DNA of 32,611 nt from a virus, in the IMG/VR virus record IMGVR_UViG_3300005613_000252, positions 1 through 32,611 of that record; one strand, given 5' to 3'. The notes beneath the pieces are model-generated. The model searched no databases. It saw only the letters and a program-made list of their open reading frames with translations, and was not told where the DNA came from. The position numbers and the translations under genes were made by a program. Positions 31,216-32,611 of the stretch are shown here, in pieces (position 1 is the first letter of the stretch; each line of letters begins with the position of its first letter).

Positions 31216-31532
31216 GAAACATAATCAAGAAAATAAACAGTTGGGCTGAACAAAGAAATCTTAAAACTGGAAATGGATTTAAGCAGTTAGAAAAACTTGA
31301 TGAAGAAGTAGGAGAACTTAGAGATGCTATAGAACTTTGTTTAGGTTTGTCTGATGATAAACTCCAAGTTTTAAATACTGAAATAGTCGATGCTATAGGA
31401 GATATTCAAGTTGTTCTTATAGTCATGTGTCAACAACTTGGAATTGATTATGACTGCTGTTTGAAGATAGCTTATAATGAAATTAAAGGTAGAACAGGGA
31501 AAACAGTAGACGGAATTTTTGTGAAAGATTGA
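31212..31532 (+). CDS. mazG-like: MazG-like nucleotide pyrophosphohydrolase
   Basis: 106 aa, all-helical. Metal-binding signature EEVGEL (31-36) and EIVDAIGD (57-64) fits the ExxE-(12-28)-ExxD rule. C-terminus GRTGKTVDGIFVKD is typical. It would hydrolyse (d)NTPs to monophosphates; phage versions may alter nucleotide pools or (p)ppGpp, though the substrate is unknown. Start overlaps the previous stop as ATGA. Confidence 0.82.
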   Translation: MRNIIKKINSWAEQRNLKTGNGFKQLEKLDEEVGELRDAIELCLGLSDDKLQVLNTEIVDAIGDIQVVLIVMCQQLGIDYDCCLKIAYNEIKGRTGKTVDGIFVKD

Positions 31533-31546
31533 TAATAATAAACAGT

Positions 31547-31563
31547 ATTTCATCAGGTGAAAT
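31547..31563 (+). promoter_or_regulatory. 17-bp palindrome, site F
   Basis: ATTTCATCAGGTGAAAT, a full consensus match. AGGTGA in its right arm lies seven bases before the ATG at 31568 and is the only plausible ribosome binding site for that gene. Confidence 0.65.
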
Positions 31564-31567
31564 TCTT

Positions 31568-32200
31568 ATGGTTAATATAAATCTCCATCAGTATAGTTAC
31601 AAGTTCATGAAAGTTAGATATAAAAAACCTCTCAGAGGTCCTAAGCTAACTATTGAACTAATTCCTAAATCTGCTCAAGGCCATTCTCTCTATCACTTCT
31701 GGCCTCAGAAACATTGGGATAGACTTAGGAAATTAGTATATAGTAGAGCCGATAGAAAGTGCGAAGTCTGTGGTGGCGGTCCTGAGATCGAATGTCATGA
31801 AGTCTGGGAATTTGATATTGAAAAAAGAACTCAGAAATTAGTTTGCCTAGTTTGTCTTTGCACAAAATGTCATCGAGCTAAACATTTCGGTCACGCTTAT
31901 CTTAGCGGTCACGGTAGAGAAGCTATAAAACATTTAATGAAAGTGAACGGTTGGACTTTAGAAAGAACTCTTCTTTATATAGACATTATCTACAGTCAAC
32001 ATAAAAAGTATAAAGGGATTAAGTTTAAAAAGAAGTTAAATCTTTCTCTTCTAGACGACTTCATCCTTAAGTTTCAAATAAAAAATCGGAGAACTAAACG
32101 TGTTAAAGTTAAAGATAAAAAAGCAAAGTCAAAGGAAAGAAAGATTAGTAAAAATGTTGGGAGCTATAAAAAATCTGGTAGGAAACGGAGAATGCGATAA
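31568..32200 (+). CDS. HNH-type endonuclease-like protein
   Basis: 210 aa. The ATG at 31568 is chosen over an upstream in-frame one because it follows AGGTGA in the palindrome. HNH layout: CEVCGG (65-70), ECHEVWEFD (76-83, with H77) and LVCLCTKCHRAKHFGHA (94-110). Four Cys would bind structural zinc; H77 and H106 are candidate catalytic positions. The C-terminal 45 residues are very basic. It may be a free-standing homing-type nuclease or a DNA-processing enzyme. It lies just before the helicase gene. Confidence 0.75.
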   Translation: MVNINLHQYSYKFMKVRYKKPLRGPKLTIELIPKSAQGHSLYHFWPQKHWDRLRKLVYSRADRKCEVCGGGPEIECHEVWEFDIEKRTQKLVCLVCLCTKCHRAKHFGHAYLSGHGREAIKHLMKVNGWTLERTLLYIDIIYSQHKKYKGIKFKKKLNLSLLDDFILKFQIKNRRTKRVKVKDKKAKSKERKISKNVGSYKKSGRKRRMR

Positions 32201-32271
32201 AATGGGTCGATTATATAATTATGGGGTTTTGGAACGTTTTTAGGTCGACTGGTATAATGGCATTAAATTTT

Positions 32272-32338
32272 GCCGTTTGTCCATTGTCGGCAATGTCAGG
32301 CACGTTAAACGGCCAATTAAACGGGTATTTTAAAACGG
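32272..32338 (+). repeat. AAACGG iteron-like repeats before the helicase gene
   Basis: TTAAACGG at 32305-32312 and 32317-32324 (12-bp period), TTAAAACGG at 32330-32338, and an inverted GCCGTTT at 32272-32278 that mirrors AAACGGC at 32307-32313. The surrounding 32201-32356 gap has no convincing gene. It could be an initiator- or regulator-binding array. Confidence 0.45.
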
Positions 32339-32356
32339 TTTTGGGATTCAAAAATT

Positions 32357-32611
32357 ATGAAAAGAAAACTACCTTCCGGCATCTTGCAAGGTGTTACTGA
32401 GTACTGTAAAGACACTGAAGTACCTAGCATCTTTGCACTATGGGCTGGAATTTCTACTATATCTGCAACATTAGGAAGAGATTGTTTTGTAAGTCAAGGA
32501 CACTTTGTCGTATATCCAAACACTTATATTGTTCTAGTTGCTGGGTCAGCTAAGTGTAGAAAGTCTACGAGTATAAATATTGCTAGTCGATTTGTTGAAA
32601 GTGTTTCTCCA
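32357..32611 (+). CDS. DUF3987-type primase/helicase, partial
   Basis: 85 codons visible, running off the right edge. Begins MKRKLPSGILQGVTEYCKDT; then VPSIFALWAGISTISATLGR and VVYPNTYIVLVAGS. This is the typical opening of DUF3987 replicative helicases, with Walker A GSAKCRKST at 63-71. It would unwind DNA at the replication fork for the polymerase encoded upstream. No clear ribosome binding site; the leader holds the AAACGG repeats. Confidence 0.75.
   Translation, partial: MKRKLPSGILQGVTEYCKDTEVPSIFALWAGISTISATLGRDCFVSQGHFVVYPNTYIVLVAGSAKCRKSTSINIASRFVESVSP

Noticed and set aside
32202-32243. 13-codon ORF after the HNH gene
   Set aside because: Too short and without conserved context to support; only a weak GGAG is upstream.
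32258-32404. 48-codon ORF overlapping the helicase start
   Set aside because: No ribosome site, overlaps a well-supported family start in another frame, and covers the AAACGG repeats.

Overview
The window is part of an AT-rich double-stranded DNA tailed-phage genome (standard genetic code, all three stops used, mostly AAAGG-type ribosome binding sites). No integrase, repressor or lysis cassette is recognisable, so a lytic lifestyle is likely but not shown. A portal followed by an adaptor-like and a beta-rich tail-hub-like protein, with no tape-measure gene in the window, suggests a short-tailed (podovirus-like) virion. The host cannot be named from the sequence. A lipobox protein and sigma70-type promoters point to a bacterial host.

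Layout. Two arms diverge from a control region at about 16.0-16.6 kb. The left arm (16.0 kb down to 1) is transcribed leftward and carries packaging and virion genes: small and large terminase, portal, FmdB-like zinc ribbon, scaffold-like protein, major capsid protein, decoration-like protein, a terminator, a glycosyltransferase-like gene, a GC-rich tail-fibre-like cassette, adaptor, membrane protein, a 19-residue Lys-rich peptide, fibre, tail hub and small unknowns. The right arm (16.6 to 32.6 kb) is transcribed rightward. It begins with about 15 tiny, mostly unknown genes, including a lipoprotein and a peptide deformylase. DNA metabolism follows: sigma-like protein, Cas4/RecB-type nuclease, Sak4-like RecA-fold ATPase, SSB-like protein, tRNA-like gene, ParB-like/methyltransferase fusion, DUF1937 protein, UDG-like/DNA polymerase A fusion, MazG, HNH protein, and the start of a DUF3987-type helicase that runs off the edge.

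Regulation is the most unusual part. Four layers of repeated non-coding signals link the arms. (1) A 17-bp palindrome, consensus ATTTCATCVGGTGAAAT, occurs at seven sites, nearly all between genes or at gene starts; in at least two it contains the Shine-Dalgarno sequence. (2) A GC-rich intergenic element of about 70-110 bp occurs in four full copies, always oriented with transcription. (3) A distinctive promoter (TTGTAA, 15-bp spacer ending TTTCAACG, TATATTA) occurs once before the terminase operon and once before an isolated right-arm gene at 22.4 kb. (4) The space between the terminase genes holds a hairpin that pairs fully only in the leftward transcript.

Taken together, a host-type promoter at 16.54 kb probably starts early right-arm expression. 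The phage sigma-like protein is a candidate to switch on the TTTCAACG promoters for virion genes. The recombination, polymerase and helicase genes would replicate the genome. These regulatory links are inference; the motifs themselves are visible in the sequence.
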